A stretch of 64,000 nt of DNA from Hyphomonadaceae bacterium (lineage in GTDB: Bacteria > Pseudomonadota > Alphaproteobacteria > Caulobacterales > Aquidulcibacteraceae). The stretch is taken from positions 1 through 64,000 of the forward strand of contig JAEUMT010000025.1 of NCBI GenBank assembly GCA_016791365.1, in the 5' to 3' direction. This document shows, piece by piece, positions 17,480 to 25,206 of this stretch. Each line of letters opens with the position of its first letter. Position 1 is the first letter of the stretch. The position numbers and the translations under genes are program-made. The notes beneath the pieces were generated by a model, which was not told where the DNA came from, searched no databases, and saw only the letters and a program-made list of their open reading frames with translations.

Positions 17480-18747
17480 GCATCGACTTCCTGACGCGGC
17501 AGCCGGTACGCGAATCCGAACTCGACACCGGCGGCGACGATTCCGGCGGCAGCGAAATTCGCGCCGGCGTGATCGCCCTTCTGGTGTTCTTTGTGGGCTT
17601 TGGCGGCTGGGCCGCATTCGCACCGCTGGACGCCGCTGTTGTCGCGCCCGGCGTCATTGTCGTGTCCGGCAACCGGCAAACGGTGCAGCACCGCGACGGC
17701 GGCGTCGTCTCGGATATCGCCGTCAAAGAGGGTGATCGGGTCGAACAAGGCCAGGTCCTGATTGAATTGGGTTCGCCGGAATTGGTGGCTCAGGAGCAAG
17801 CCCTCCTCTCGCAAGTCGTGGACCTGCAGATGCAGCGCGAGCGGCTGACGGCGGAACGCACTGGCGCCGGCGCTCTGCAACGGCCGGCGGAATGGGACTC
17901 GCTGACGCCCGAGGATCGCCTCGTCGCTGACGCAGCTTTCGAACGGCATCGCCGCGAAGCGCGCACCGGCGCCTGGAGCGCCTTCGACGCCCGCATCGTT
18001 GGCTATCGCGGTGAAATCGCCTCGCTAAACCGCCAGGAACGGCTGCTTAACGAAGAACTCTCAGGCATGCGCGAACTTGCAAGCGAGCAGCTTGTGCCGA
18101 TGACGCGCGTGCGCGCACTTGAGCGCAGCCTGGCCGAGTTGCAAGGACGGCGCGCGGAACTCACGTCTCTCATCGCGTCAACGCAACAGGAACGGTACGA
18201 GGATTTGCGCCAGGTTGATGCGCGCCTGGCGGAATTGAGCCCGCAACTCGCCGGCGCACGCGAGCGTCTTGAACTCACGCGGCTGCGCGCTCCAACGGAC
18301 GGCGTCGTCGTTGGCCTGCAGGTGCATACGGTCGGCGGCGTGGTGCGCGCCGGCGATCGGTTGATGGACATCGTGCCGGAGGGGCAAGATCTCATCGTTG
18401 AGGCGCGCGTCGAACCTGAATCCGCTGACAACCTTGCCGTGGGACAACGCACCGAAGTTCGCATCACCGCATTCGGCGGGCGTAACCTGCCCATCGTCTA
18501 TGGCCGCGTGCGCCAGGTTTCGGCGGACCGCTTCGTCGATGAGCGAACCGGACAAGGATATTTCCTAACTCAAGTCGCTGTGCCGCCGGAAGAACTCCAG
18601 CGGCTGACGGCAGCGGCGGGCGACGAACATCGCCTCCGCGCGGGCCTCTCCGCGCAAGTCGTAATCCCCACGCGCAAGCGGACAGCGCTGCAGTATTTGG
18701 TTGAGCCTCTCAATCAAACGCTCTGGCGCTCGCTGCGAGAGGAATGA
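17476..18747 (+). CDS. HlyD family type I secretion adaptor protein
   Basis: A periplasmic membrane-fusion protein of 423 residues linking the ABC protein to the TolC-like channel. It has one N-terminal transmembrane helix (residues about 31-50, GVIALLVFFVGFGGWAAFAP). A lipoyl half follows (VQHRDGGVVSDIAVKEGDRV), then a long alpha-hairpin region rich in Glu/Arg/Leu (about 90-265), and the second lipoyl half ELTRLRAPTDGVVVGLQVHT. The C-terminal beta-barrel includes GQRTEVRITAFGGRNLP. It is flanked by ATGA overlaps on both sides, giving strict translational coupling. Confidence 0.93.
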   Translation: MSIDFLTRQPVRESELDTGGDDSGGSEIRAGVIALLVFFVGFGGWAAFAPLDAAVVAPGVIVVSGNRQTVQHRDGGVVSDIAVKEGDRVEQGQVLIELGSPELVAQEQALLSQVVDLQMQRERLTAERTGAGALQRPAEWDSLTPEDRLVADAAFERHRREARTGAWSAFDARIVGYRGEIASLNRQERLLNEELSGMRELASEQLVPMTRVRALERSLAELQGRRAELTSLIASTQQERYEDLRQVDARLAELSPQLAGARERLELTRLRAPTDGVVVGLQVHTVGGVVRAGDRLMDIVPEGQDLIVEARVEPESADNLAVGQRTEVRITAFGGRNLPIVYGRVRQVSADRFVDERTGQGYFLTQVAVPPEELQRLTAAAGDEHRLRAGLSAQVVIPTRKRTALQYLVEPLNQTLWRSLREE

Positions 18748-20057
18748 AGAACATGAGAATCCTGTTCGCTTCGATCGCTCTTGTCCCGGCGATATTGGCG
18801 CCGTGCCCCGCTTCCGCGGATACGTTGAACGACGCCCTGGTCGCGGCGCATGCCAACAATCCGAACCTGGAAGAAGCCAGATTAGCCGTCCGCTCGGCGC
18901 GCGAAGGCCGCGCGCAAGCGGTTGCCAACTATCTTCCCTCGGTGGGCATTAGCGGCAGCGCCGGCATGCAGAGCGTCGAGAGTGAGACGACAAGCATCTT
19001 CGGGCCGTCAACCACCCAACGCGACCTGGAGCCGACAAACGCAACGGCCCAGGTGACTCAGCAATTGTTCACGGGCTTTCGCCGTAGCGGCCAGGCTCGA
19101 TTGGCGGACGCGAACATTGCCGGCGCGAACGAAGGCTTGCGCGCTCGTGAGCAGGACGTGCTGCTCGCGGCGGTCAACGCCTATGTCGGCGTGATGCGCG
19201 ACCAGGAAATCGTCCGCCTGCGCGAAGAACATGTGGCCGGGCTCAACCGTTTGCTTTCGGGCACGCGCCGGCGCCTCGACGTTGGCGAGGTCAGCCGCAC
19301 CGATGTCGCGCAGGCGCAGACCCGGCTTGCCGGTGCGCGCGCCAATCTGGCCCGTTCACGGGCTGACCTTGAGACCTCACAGGCCCAATACATCGCCATC
19401 GTCGGGCGCGCGCCGGTGGGCCTTACGCCGGTGGCTGCTTTGCCTCAAACGCCGCATTCCCTTGAAGAGGCCGTGGCCCAAGCCGACGACCGCCATCCGG
19501 ACCTCGGGCAAGCGGTGTCCCAAGAACGGGCGGCGCGCGCGCAAGTGACAATCGAACGCTCGGCTCTGCTGCCGCAGGTTTCCGTGGTTGGCCGCGTCGA
19601 CGAAAATCGCGACTTCAGCACGACGGAAACGCGCCGCGAAAGTTCGAGCGCGGTGGCGCAATTCAGCGTGCCGCTGTTCGAAGGCGGGTTTGCCTGGTCC
19701 CGGACGCGGCAGAGCCGGATCAACGTCGAACGCGCCGAAGCGCGCACTGAAGCGCAACGCCGTGAGATCATCGCCAATGTGACGTCGGCCTGGAGCAACC
19801 TCGCCGCCAGCCGAGAAATCCTCGCCGCCGCCCACGAGCAAGTCGAGACTTCAGCGATTGCGGTCGAAGGCGCGGAACGCGAACGCGGTCTTGGATTGCG
19901 CTCCACGCTTGATGTGCTCGACGCCGAAGAAGAGGCGCGCAACGCGCAAATCGGCCGCGCGCGCGCAAACGCTGACTCCGTCGTCGCCTCCTACGCCTTG
20001 ATGGCCGCCACCGGCGCCCTCACCCTCGACACCGCGACGGGTCAAGCACCCAACTAA
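18744..20057 (+). CDS. TolC family outer membrane channel protein
   Basis: The outer-membrane component of the type I system, 437 residues. The signal peptide is MRILFASIALVPAILAPCPASA, with the first Met at 18744 or the second at 18753. The mature protein shows the internal duplication of TolC: DALVAAHANNPNLEEARLAVRSAREG at the start of repeat one, VGEVSRTDVAQAQTRLAGARANL closing it, and the parallel ERGLGLRSTLDVLDAEEEARNAQ in repeat two. VTQQLFTGFRRSGQ and SVPLFEGGFAWSR are the beta-barrel strands. It is the last gene of the three-gene ATGA-coupled operon. Confidence 0.93.
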   Translation: MKNMRILFASIALVPAILAPCPASADTLNDALVAAHANNPNLEEARLAVRSAREGRAQAVANYLPSVGISGSAGMQSVESETTSIFGPSTTQRDLEPTNATAQVTQQLFTGFRRSGQARLADANIAGANEGLRAREQDVLLAAVNAYVGVMRDQEIVRLREEHVAGLNRLLSGTRRRLDVGEVSRTDVAQAQTRLAGARANLARSRADLETSQAQYIAIVGRAPVGLTPVAALPQTPHSLEEAVAQADDRHPDLGQAVSQERAARAQVTIERSALLPQVSVVGRVDENRDFSTTETRRESSSAVAQFSVPLFEGGFAWSRTRQSRINVERAEARTEAQRREIIANVTSAWSNLAASREILAAAHEQVETSAIAVEGAERERGLGLRSTLDVLDAEEEARNAQIGRARANADSVVASYALMAATGALTLDTATGQAPN

Positions 20058-20108
20058 TCTCGCCGATGGATCAGTTTGCAGGAAGCGCCCCGGAGGCCGC
20101 CGGGTCTG

Positions 20109-21179
20109 TCAGCCGGCGCTGCGAAGATCGCGTTGTAGCCGCTCATCCAATTGCGCGAAGACACGCTGGCGCAGAATGGAATTATCCATTGTGCGCGCCA
20201 GCGCTTCAAGATGCGCCACATCGCCGGCTGTGAGGTGAGCGTCGGCGACTTTCGAACTCACACGGTAAACGTGCGGCAAGCTGCTCGGCTCGGCGTTTTC
20301 ATACTCGTCGATGAGCTGCTCGCTGAGCTTTTCGCCCGGACGCAAGCCGGTGAACACGATCTCGATTTCCTTGCCGGATTTCGCGATCATGCGACGACCG
20401 AGCTCGACGATCGACACCGCGTCGCCCATCTCCATAAAGTAAGCGCCGCCATCGGAATTTAGCGCCGTCACGCTGAGGATGAGGCCGACGGCTTCGTCCG
20501 CCGTCATGAAGAAGCGCTCCATCCTTGGGTGCGTGACCTCAAGGGGACCGCCCGCTTCAATCTGAGCCTGGAAGCGCGGCAGCACCGAGCCTTGCGATCC
20601 CAACACATTCCCAAAGCGGACAGCCTTGAGCCGCATGCTGCGGGCGTGCTCAAGCGCAAAGCCCGATATATAGAGCTCGGCCAGCCGCTTCGTGGCGCCC
20701 ATGACGCACGTAGGCGCGGCTGCTTTGTCCGACGAAATCAGCACAAATTGCGATGCGCCGGCGCTTGCCGAGGCAACGGCCGCGTTGCGGACGCCAACCA
20801 AATTGGTCAGCACGCATTCCACGGGGTGCCGCTCACCCATATGCACGTGCTTCAACGCGGCCGCGTGAATCACGATGTCCGGTTCCGCGCGGCGCACACA
20901 AGCTTCAAGACGCGCCGCGTCACGCACGTCACAGAGAATTTCCGTCGTCTGGAGCGCCGGATGCGCACGACGCACCGCTTCGACCACCTCGAGCAAGCCG
21001 TGATCGAACTGATCGAGCATCGCCAGATGGGCGCATCCCAGCGTCGCAAGCTTCAAGCTCACGGCCGAGCCAATGCTGCCCGCCGCGCCCGTGATCAGAA
21101 CGCGCTTATTCGCGAAATAAGCGCCAAGATCGGCGACCGCGAACCGCCCCTCCGGCCTCTGCAAAAGCTCGTTCGGCAT
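20109..21179 (-). CDS. Polysaccharide biosynthesis dehydratase, CapD/FlaA1-like (soluble form)
   Basis: A NAD-dependent UDP-sugar 4,6-dehydratase-like enzyme of 356 residues. The Rossmann motif LITGAAGSIGSAVSLKLA begins at about residue 28. It has the CapD-specific ISSDKAAAPTCVMGATKRLAE block, in which Met-Gly-Ala-Thr-Lys replaces the usual YxxxK Tyr. The C-terminal FTGLRPGEKLSEQL motif is typical of the family. It lacks the four N-terminal transmembrane helices of full-length CapD/WbpM, so it is the soluble PseB/FlaA1-type version. It converges on the TolC-like gene and is divergent from the large repeat protein gene. Confidence 0.85.
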   Translation of the reverse strand: MPNELLQRPEGRFAVADLGAYFANKRVLITGAAGSIGSAVSLKLATLGCAHLAMLDQFDHGLLEVVEAVRRAHPALQTTEILCDVRDAARLEACVRRAEPDIVIHAAALKHVHMGERHPVECVLTNLVGVRNAAVASASAGASQFVLISSDKAAAPTCVMGATKRLAELYISGFALEHARSMRLKAVRFGNVLGSQGSVLPRFQAQIEAGGPLEVTHPRMERFFMTADEAVGLILSVTALNSDGGAYFMEMGDAVSIVELGRRMIAKSGKEIEIVFTGLRPGEKLSEQLIDEYENAEPSSLPHVYRVSSKVADAHLTAGDVAHLEALARTMDNSILRQRVFAQLDERLQRDLRSAG

Positions 21180-21548
21180 CGACAGTCAGTGTCCCCAGGT
21201 TACGCACCAACGGCCCCTCATGCGGGGCCGCGCCACTCCATCACCTGAACCGGTTAACGTCTATTCCAAACGAGCTATACGCGATGCGCGCGTCAAACGG
21301 CGACAAAGCAACCGGCGCAAGAATTGGGTCAATACCCCGGCAAAAATTCCAGATATTTGCAAGTCGCGTTTACGTCTCTCCAAGCAGAGTGCAAATTAAC
21401 TAGAGCTATCACGTTAATTTCATCGTCCGATTGTTTAACCAAGAACTTTCGTGGCGGCTCCGTGACCCTCCGTTCGCCGAAAGCACCTACCCGGGACCTT
21501 CAATCATGGGAGGGCCGTCGGCTTCATTGCGTACGGAGGTATTTGGAA
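21180..21548 (+). promoter_or_regulatory. Long intergenic leader upstream of the repeat protein gene
   Basis: This 369-bp gap is locally AT-rich against the GC-rich background and contains no convincing gene. It holds a hairpin at 21211-21230 (CGGCCCC, six-base loop, GGGGCCG) and a perfect dyad at 21393-21420. A strong ribosome site GGAGG lies at 21535-21539, nine bases before ATG 21549. The promoter for the fibre-like operon should lie here. I could not fix the -35/-10 boxes with confidence. Confidence 0.6.
21393..21420. promoter_or_regulatory. Perfect 8-bp dyad, putative operator or leader stem
   Basis: AAATTAAC (21393-21400) and GTTAATTT (21413-21420) are exact inverted repeats separated by 12 bases. 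They are AT-rich in an otherwise GC-rich genome and lie about 130 bp upstream of the start codon of the large repeat protein. This is the size and symmetry expected of a dimeric regulator site; the regulator is unknown. Confidence 0.5.
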
Positions 21549-23972
21549 ATGCAACTGAAGCTTTTGAGTTCAGTCTGCGCCGTTGCTCTGGGTCTGGCGT
21601 TCGCGCCGGCCGCCTGGGCGAATGGCGGGACCGATGCGGAAGGTAACGCGGTCGCGGTCGAAGGCAGCACCGCGGCTGTCGACAACAGCGAAACCGAGAG
21701 CGAATTTGAAGCGCGCGACTCTTTCAACTCGCAAAGCGCGGATTCTTATTCGAACCAGGAATCCACAACCGTCGACACGACGGTCGAAGATTCTTTCAAC
21801 GAAGAAGTGAAGAACGAGAACGAGACGACGACCGAAGACTCGTTCAACACCGACAACTCGAACACCACGGCGAACTTCAACGCCACGGACAACGCCAACA
21901 ACTCGACGAACGTTGACGTCGCCGACAGCGGCAACGGCAATTTCTCGGGCAATGGCGACGACAACTCGACCGACATCGCCGATAGCGGCAATGGCAACTT
22001 CTCGGGCAACGGCGACCACAGCGATTCTTCGACGAACGTTGATGTGGCCGACTCGGGCAACGGCAACTTCTCCGGCAACGGCGTTGACAACTCAACCAAC
22101 ACCGACAGCTCGGATAGTTCGCTGAACGTTGCGGTCGCTGACAGCGGCAACGACAACTCAGCCGACAACTCGGTCGAGCACGACGACTCCTACAACACCG
22201 ACATCGAGAACGACGAATCCTACAACACCGTCGCCTCGGGCAACACGCTGACCGACAACAGCGACAACTCGCTGAACGTCGCCGACAGCGGCAACGACAA
22301 CTCGGCCGACAACTCAGTCGAGCACGAAGACTCCTACAACACCGACATCGAGAACGACGAATCCTACAATACCGTCGCCTCGGGCAACACGCTGACCGAC
22401 AACAGCGACAATTCGCTGAACGTCGCCGACAGCGGCAACGACAACTCGGTCGACAACTCGGTTGAGCACGAAGATTCCTATAATACGGATGACTCGCACA
22501 ATACCGACGTCGAAAACGACGAATCGTACAACACCGTCGCTTCCGGCAACACACTGACCGACAACAGCGACAACTCGCTGAACGTCGCCATCGCTGACAG
22601 CGGCAACGACAACTCAGTCGATAACTCGGTTGAGCACGAAGACTCCTACAACACCGACGATTCGAACAACATCGATGACTCGTTCAACGCCGATAACTCG
22701 GTCGAGAACGAAGAATCGTTCAACACGGTCGCCTCGAACAACACGCTCGCGGACGACCAGTCGATGAACTCGGGTTCGAACGTGGCCGGCGACGACCAGT
22801 ACCAGGCGTCGGGCGGCTCGAACATTGTTGGCGACGATCAATACAGCGGCTCCAACGTTGCTGAAGGCGATCTGAACCAGGCTTCGGGCGACTCGAACAT
22901 CGTTGGCGACGACCAGACCAACGTGAACGGCAACTATGCCGGCGACGAACTGAACCAGGCTTCAGGCGACGCGAACATTGTTGGCGACGATCAAACCAAC
23001 AATAACGGCACGATGGTTGGCGACGATCAAACGCTGGCCGGCGGCCACATCGCTGGCGACGATCAAACGATCGCCGACAACGGTTCGAACCTGGTTGGCG
23101 AAGACCAAACCAACAACAACGGCACGATCGTTGGCGAAGACCAAGACAACTCGGTCAACACCGACAACTCGGTTGAGAACGAGGAATCGTTTAATACCGT
23201 CGCGTCGAACAACACTGTCGCTTCGGGCAACACGCTGACCGACAACTCGGTTGAGAATGACGACTCGTTCAACACCGACAACTCGGTCGAAAACGATGAC
23301 TCGTTTAATACCGATAACTCGGTTGAGAACGAAGAATCGTTCAACACCGTGGCCTCGGGCAACACTGTCGCCTCGAACAACACGCTGACCGACAACAGCA
23401 ACAACTCTGTCAACGTCAACGTGGCCGACAGCGGCAACGACAACTCGACCAGCAACGACGAATCCTTCAACACCGACAACTCGGTTGAGAACGATGACTC
23501 GTTCAACACTGATAACTCGGTTGAGAACGACGACTCGTTCAACACCGACAACTCCGTCGAGAACGAAGACTCCTTCAACACCGACAATTCGGTCGAGAAC
23601 GATGACTCGTTCAACACCGACATCGACAACTCGGTCCGCAACGAAGACTCGGGCAACACCGATAACTCGGTGCGCAACGAAGATTCGGGCAACACCGACG
23701 TCGAAGACTCCTACAACGCTGACAACTCGACCACCACGATGGTCGTCACGTCGATGGAGCTCGGCGCGGTCGTGACTGACATCGAAATCGATGCCCACGG
23801 CTTCAAGGAAGGCGAAATCGCCACCGGCGCCATCTCGATGGACGGCGGTGCGTTTGCCAACTTCGGCGGCATCAACACGGCCAGCATGAACACCGGTATG
23901 GGCTCGGCTAACCAAGCGGCGACAGCCGTCGGCGCCAACGCCAATATCGATTTCGGCAACGGCACTCCGTAA
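21549..23972 (+). CDS. Sec-exported Asn/Ser/Asp-rich repeat protein, candidate fibre subunit
   Basis: An 807-residue protein unlike any family I can name with certainty. It has a signal peptide MQLKLLSSVCAVALGLAFAP with cleavage near AWA. The mature chain is almost free of Lys/Arg, has no Cys, and is very acidic. Zones are: DSGNGNFSGNG repeats (about 125-180); 48-residue repeats (about 197-390) built from NSVEHEDSYNTD and SYNTVASGNTLTDNSDNSLN; GDDQ-containing repeats (about 403-530); and hexads alternating DNSVEN and DDSFNT (about 536-717). A non-repetitive tail of about 77 residues ends with an INTASMNTG...Q segment. ATG 21549 is fixed by GGAGG. Its composition and the C39 partner suggest a Fap- or curli-like amyloid fibre, which is inference. 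Confidence 0.85.
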   Translation: MQLKLLSSVCAVALGLAFAPAAWANGGTDAEGNAVAVEGSTAAVDNSETESEFEARDSFNSQSADSYSNQESTTVDTTVEDSFNEEVKNENETTTEDSFNTDNSNTTANFNATDNANNSTNVDVADSGNGNFSGNGDDNSTDIADSGNGNFSGNGDHSDSSTNVDVADSGNGNFSGNGVDNSTNTDSSDSSLNVAVADSGNDNSADNSVEHDDSYNTDIENDESYNTVASGNTLTDNSDNSLNVADSGNDNSADNSVEHEDSYNTDIENDESYNTVASGNTLTDNSDNSLNVADSGNDNSVDNSVEHEDSYNTDDSHNTDVENDESYNTVASGNTLTDNSDNSLNVAIADSGNDNSVDNSVEHEDSYNTDDSNNIDDSFNADNSVENEESFNTVASNNTLADDQSMNSGSNVAGDDQYQASGGSNIVGDDQYSGSNVAEGDLNQASGDSNIVGDDQTNVNGNYAGDELNQASGDANIVGDDQTNNNGTMVGDDQTLAGGHIAGDDQTIADNGSNLVGEDQTNNNGTIVGEDQDNSVNTDNSVENEESFNTVASNNTVASGNTLTDNSVENDDSFNTDNSVENDDSFNTDNSVENEESFNTVASGNTVASNNTLTDNSNNSVNVNVADSGNDNSTSNDESFNTDNSVENDDSFNTDNSVENDDSFNTDNSVENEDSFNTDNSVENDDSFNTDIDNSVRNEDSGNTDNSVRNEDSGNTDVEDSYNADNSTTTMVVTSMELGAVVTDIEIDAHGFKEGEIATGAISMDGGAFANFGGINTASMNTGMGSANQAATAVGANANIDFGNGTP
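22137..22592 (+). repeat. Tandem 144-bp coding repeats within the fibre-like gene
   Basis: Units starting at 22137 and 22281 are each exactly 144 bp (48 codons). The third, starting at 22425, is 168 bp because eight codons are inserted, and a fourth partial unit starts at 22593. Each begins GC(T/C)GACAGCGGCAACGACAA. The near-identity at DNA level suggests recent expansion by slippage or unequal exchange. Confidence 0.8.
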
Positions 23973-23983
23973 GGCCTAAGGGT

Positions 23984-24012
23984 CAGGCCGGTGGGCTCGT
24001 CCCGCCGGCCTG
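23984..24012 (+). terminator. Stem-loop between the repeat protein gene and the downstream genes
   Basis: CAGGCCGGTGGG, a five-base loop and CCCGCCGGCCTG form a 12-bp stem with one mismatch, starting 11 bases after the TAA. A T-rich but interrupted stretch (TTCTTGCCTTTT) follows. It lies between genes that look like one operon, so it may attenuate transcription or protect the 3' end of the abundant upstream message. Confidence 0.6.
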
Positions 24013-24046
24013 GTTCTTGCCTTTTGCAGAAGGAAGGCGCGCATCA

Positions 24047-24442
24047 ATGAAGAGCGTGACCCAAGTGAGAGGGATCCTGATCGCGGCGGCGGTATTGGCG
24101 TCAGCCAGTGCAGCTTCGGCGCAGCAAGCAGCCCTCACCGCTTCGGCCCCGCCGGCGCCAGCCGACGGAACGGAGCTTCTGAGTTTGGAAGATATGGGCG
24201 CCCTCTCTGGAGGGACGGGCGTCACGGTGGTGGTCGATACGGGGCAGGTTCTGACCGCGACGAACACAGGCAATTCGGTGACCGGCGATGTCGTCGGCTC
24301 CGGGCAAGTGAACATCGGGTCGGGCGCTTTTTCCGGCTATGACGGGATCGGCAACTTCGTGATCAACACCGGACACAACAACAACCTTCAATCTAGCATG
24401 AACGTATCGATCGTGCTGGCGCCTCCCGCGCCGGGTCCATGA
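24047..24442 (+). CDS. Small Sec-exported protein with a double-glycine leader motif
   Basis: A 131-residue protein. The Sec signal peptide is about residues 1-26 (ILIAAAVLASASAASAQQ). It is followed by ELLSLEDMGALSGG, which fits the double-glycine leader consensus (Leu-12, Ser-11, Met-7, Leu-4, Gly-Gly). The predicted mature part is Asn/Gly/Val-rich and ends GNFVINTGHNNNLQSSMNVS plus a Pro tail. A strong ribosome site AGGAAGG precedes ATG 24047. The stop overlaps the start of the C39 peptidase gene (ATGA), tying the two together. Likely a peptidase substrate and minor fibre or nucleator component. Confidence 0.8.
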   Translation: MKSVTQVRGILIAAAVLASASAASAQQAALTASAPPAPADGTELLSLEDMGALSGGTGVTVVVDTGQVLTATNTGNSVTGDVVGSGQVNIGSGAFSGYDGIGNFVINTGHNNNLQSSMNVSIVLAPPAPGP

Positions 24443-25206
24443 TCGGCGCCGGAGATCATACTTTGAGCGCGCCGTTCCGCTTCTTGCGGAGCGGCGTTGC
24501 GCTCGCCGCGGCGCTCGCCGCATTGTGCCTCGCTTCGCCGGCCGCCGCGCAAGTGCGCACGCACGGCGAAGGCGGCGGCAGCTACACTATTTCAGTCACG
24601 AGCTGGCGCGACATTCCGTTCCGCACCGTCGTGCGCCAGCAATACGATTATAGCTGCGGCTCGGCCGCGGTCGCGACTCTGCTGCGCTTTCACTACGGCA
24701 TGGCCGTGAACGAAGGCGAAGTGTTCCAGGCGATGTACGCGCAAGGTGATCAGGCGCGCATTCGCTCGGTCGGCTTTTCAATGCTGGACATGCGCGACTA
24801 CCTGCAGGCGCGCGGCTTCAATGCCGACGGATTGCGCCTTTCGCTCGATCGCCTCGCCAGCCTCGAAGTCCCGGCGATCGCGCTCATCACCCACGACAAT
24901 TATCGCCACTTCGTTGTGGTGAAAGGCATCAGCGCCGATCGCGTGCTGGTTGGCGACCCGACATTCGGCATTCAAAGTTACTCGCGCGAGGAATTCACGC
25001 GAATCTGGAACGGCGTTGTCCTCGCCATCCGCCAACCGCCCGAAGGCTGGCCGCCGCCGACCTATAATCGCGCCGAAGAATGGCGCCCCTGGTCGCGCGC
25101 GCCGCTGAACATGGCGCAGCAGCCGATCTCAGGCATCGATCTTACGCTCTCATTCCGTGAACTGTATCAGATCACGCCGCTCACGCCTGCCGTGCCGGGA
25201 TCGTAG
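24439..25206 (+). CDS. Sec-exported C39 family peptidase (stand-alone, FapD-like)
   Basis: A 255-residue protein with an N-terminal signal (GVALAAALAALCLASPAAAQ) and one papain-like C39 domain. The oxyanion Gln is in VRQQYDYSCGSAA with catalytic Cys73, catalytic His157 is in NYRHFVVVKG, and Asp173 is in VGDPTFG. C39 domains normally sit at the N-terminus of bacteriocin ABC exporters and cut after Gly-Gly. This one has no transporter domain and should act in the periplasm, like FapD of Pseudomonas amyloid operons. Both neighbouring small proteins have Gly-Gly motifs. It overlaps the upstream gene by ATGA and abuts the downstream one. Confidence 0.88.
   Translation: MIGAGDHTLSAPFRFLRSGVALAAALAALCLASPAAAQVRTHGEGGGSYTISVTSWRDIPFRTVVRQQYDYSCGSAAVATLLRFHYGMAVNEGEVFQAMYAQGDQARIRSVGFSMLDMRDYLQARGFNADGLRLSLDRLASLEVPAIALITHDNYRHFVVVKGISADRVLVGDPTFGIQSYSREEFTRIWNGVVLAIRQPPEGWPPPTYNRAEEWRPWSRAPLNMAQQPISGIDLTLSFRELYQITPLTPAVPGS

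Noticed and set aside
22962-23915. A 317-codon minus-strand frame opposite the repeat protein
   Set aside because: It is the reverse complement of the coding repeats, giving an artificial Val/Arg/Asp repeat. The plus strand has the signal peptide and ribosome site.
21549-23972. Possible CRISPR-like array because of regular 36-bp and 144-bp units
   Set aside because: Units are in frame, code for protein, have no unique spacers and no cas genes are nearby.
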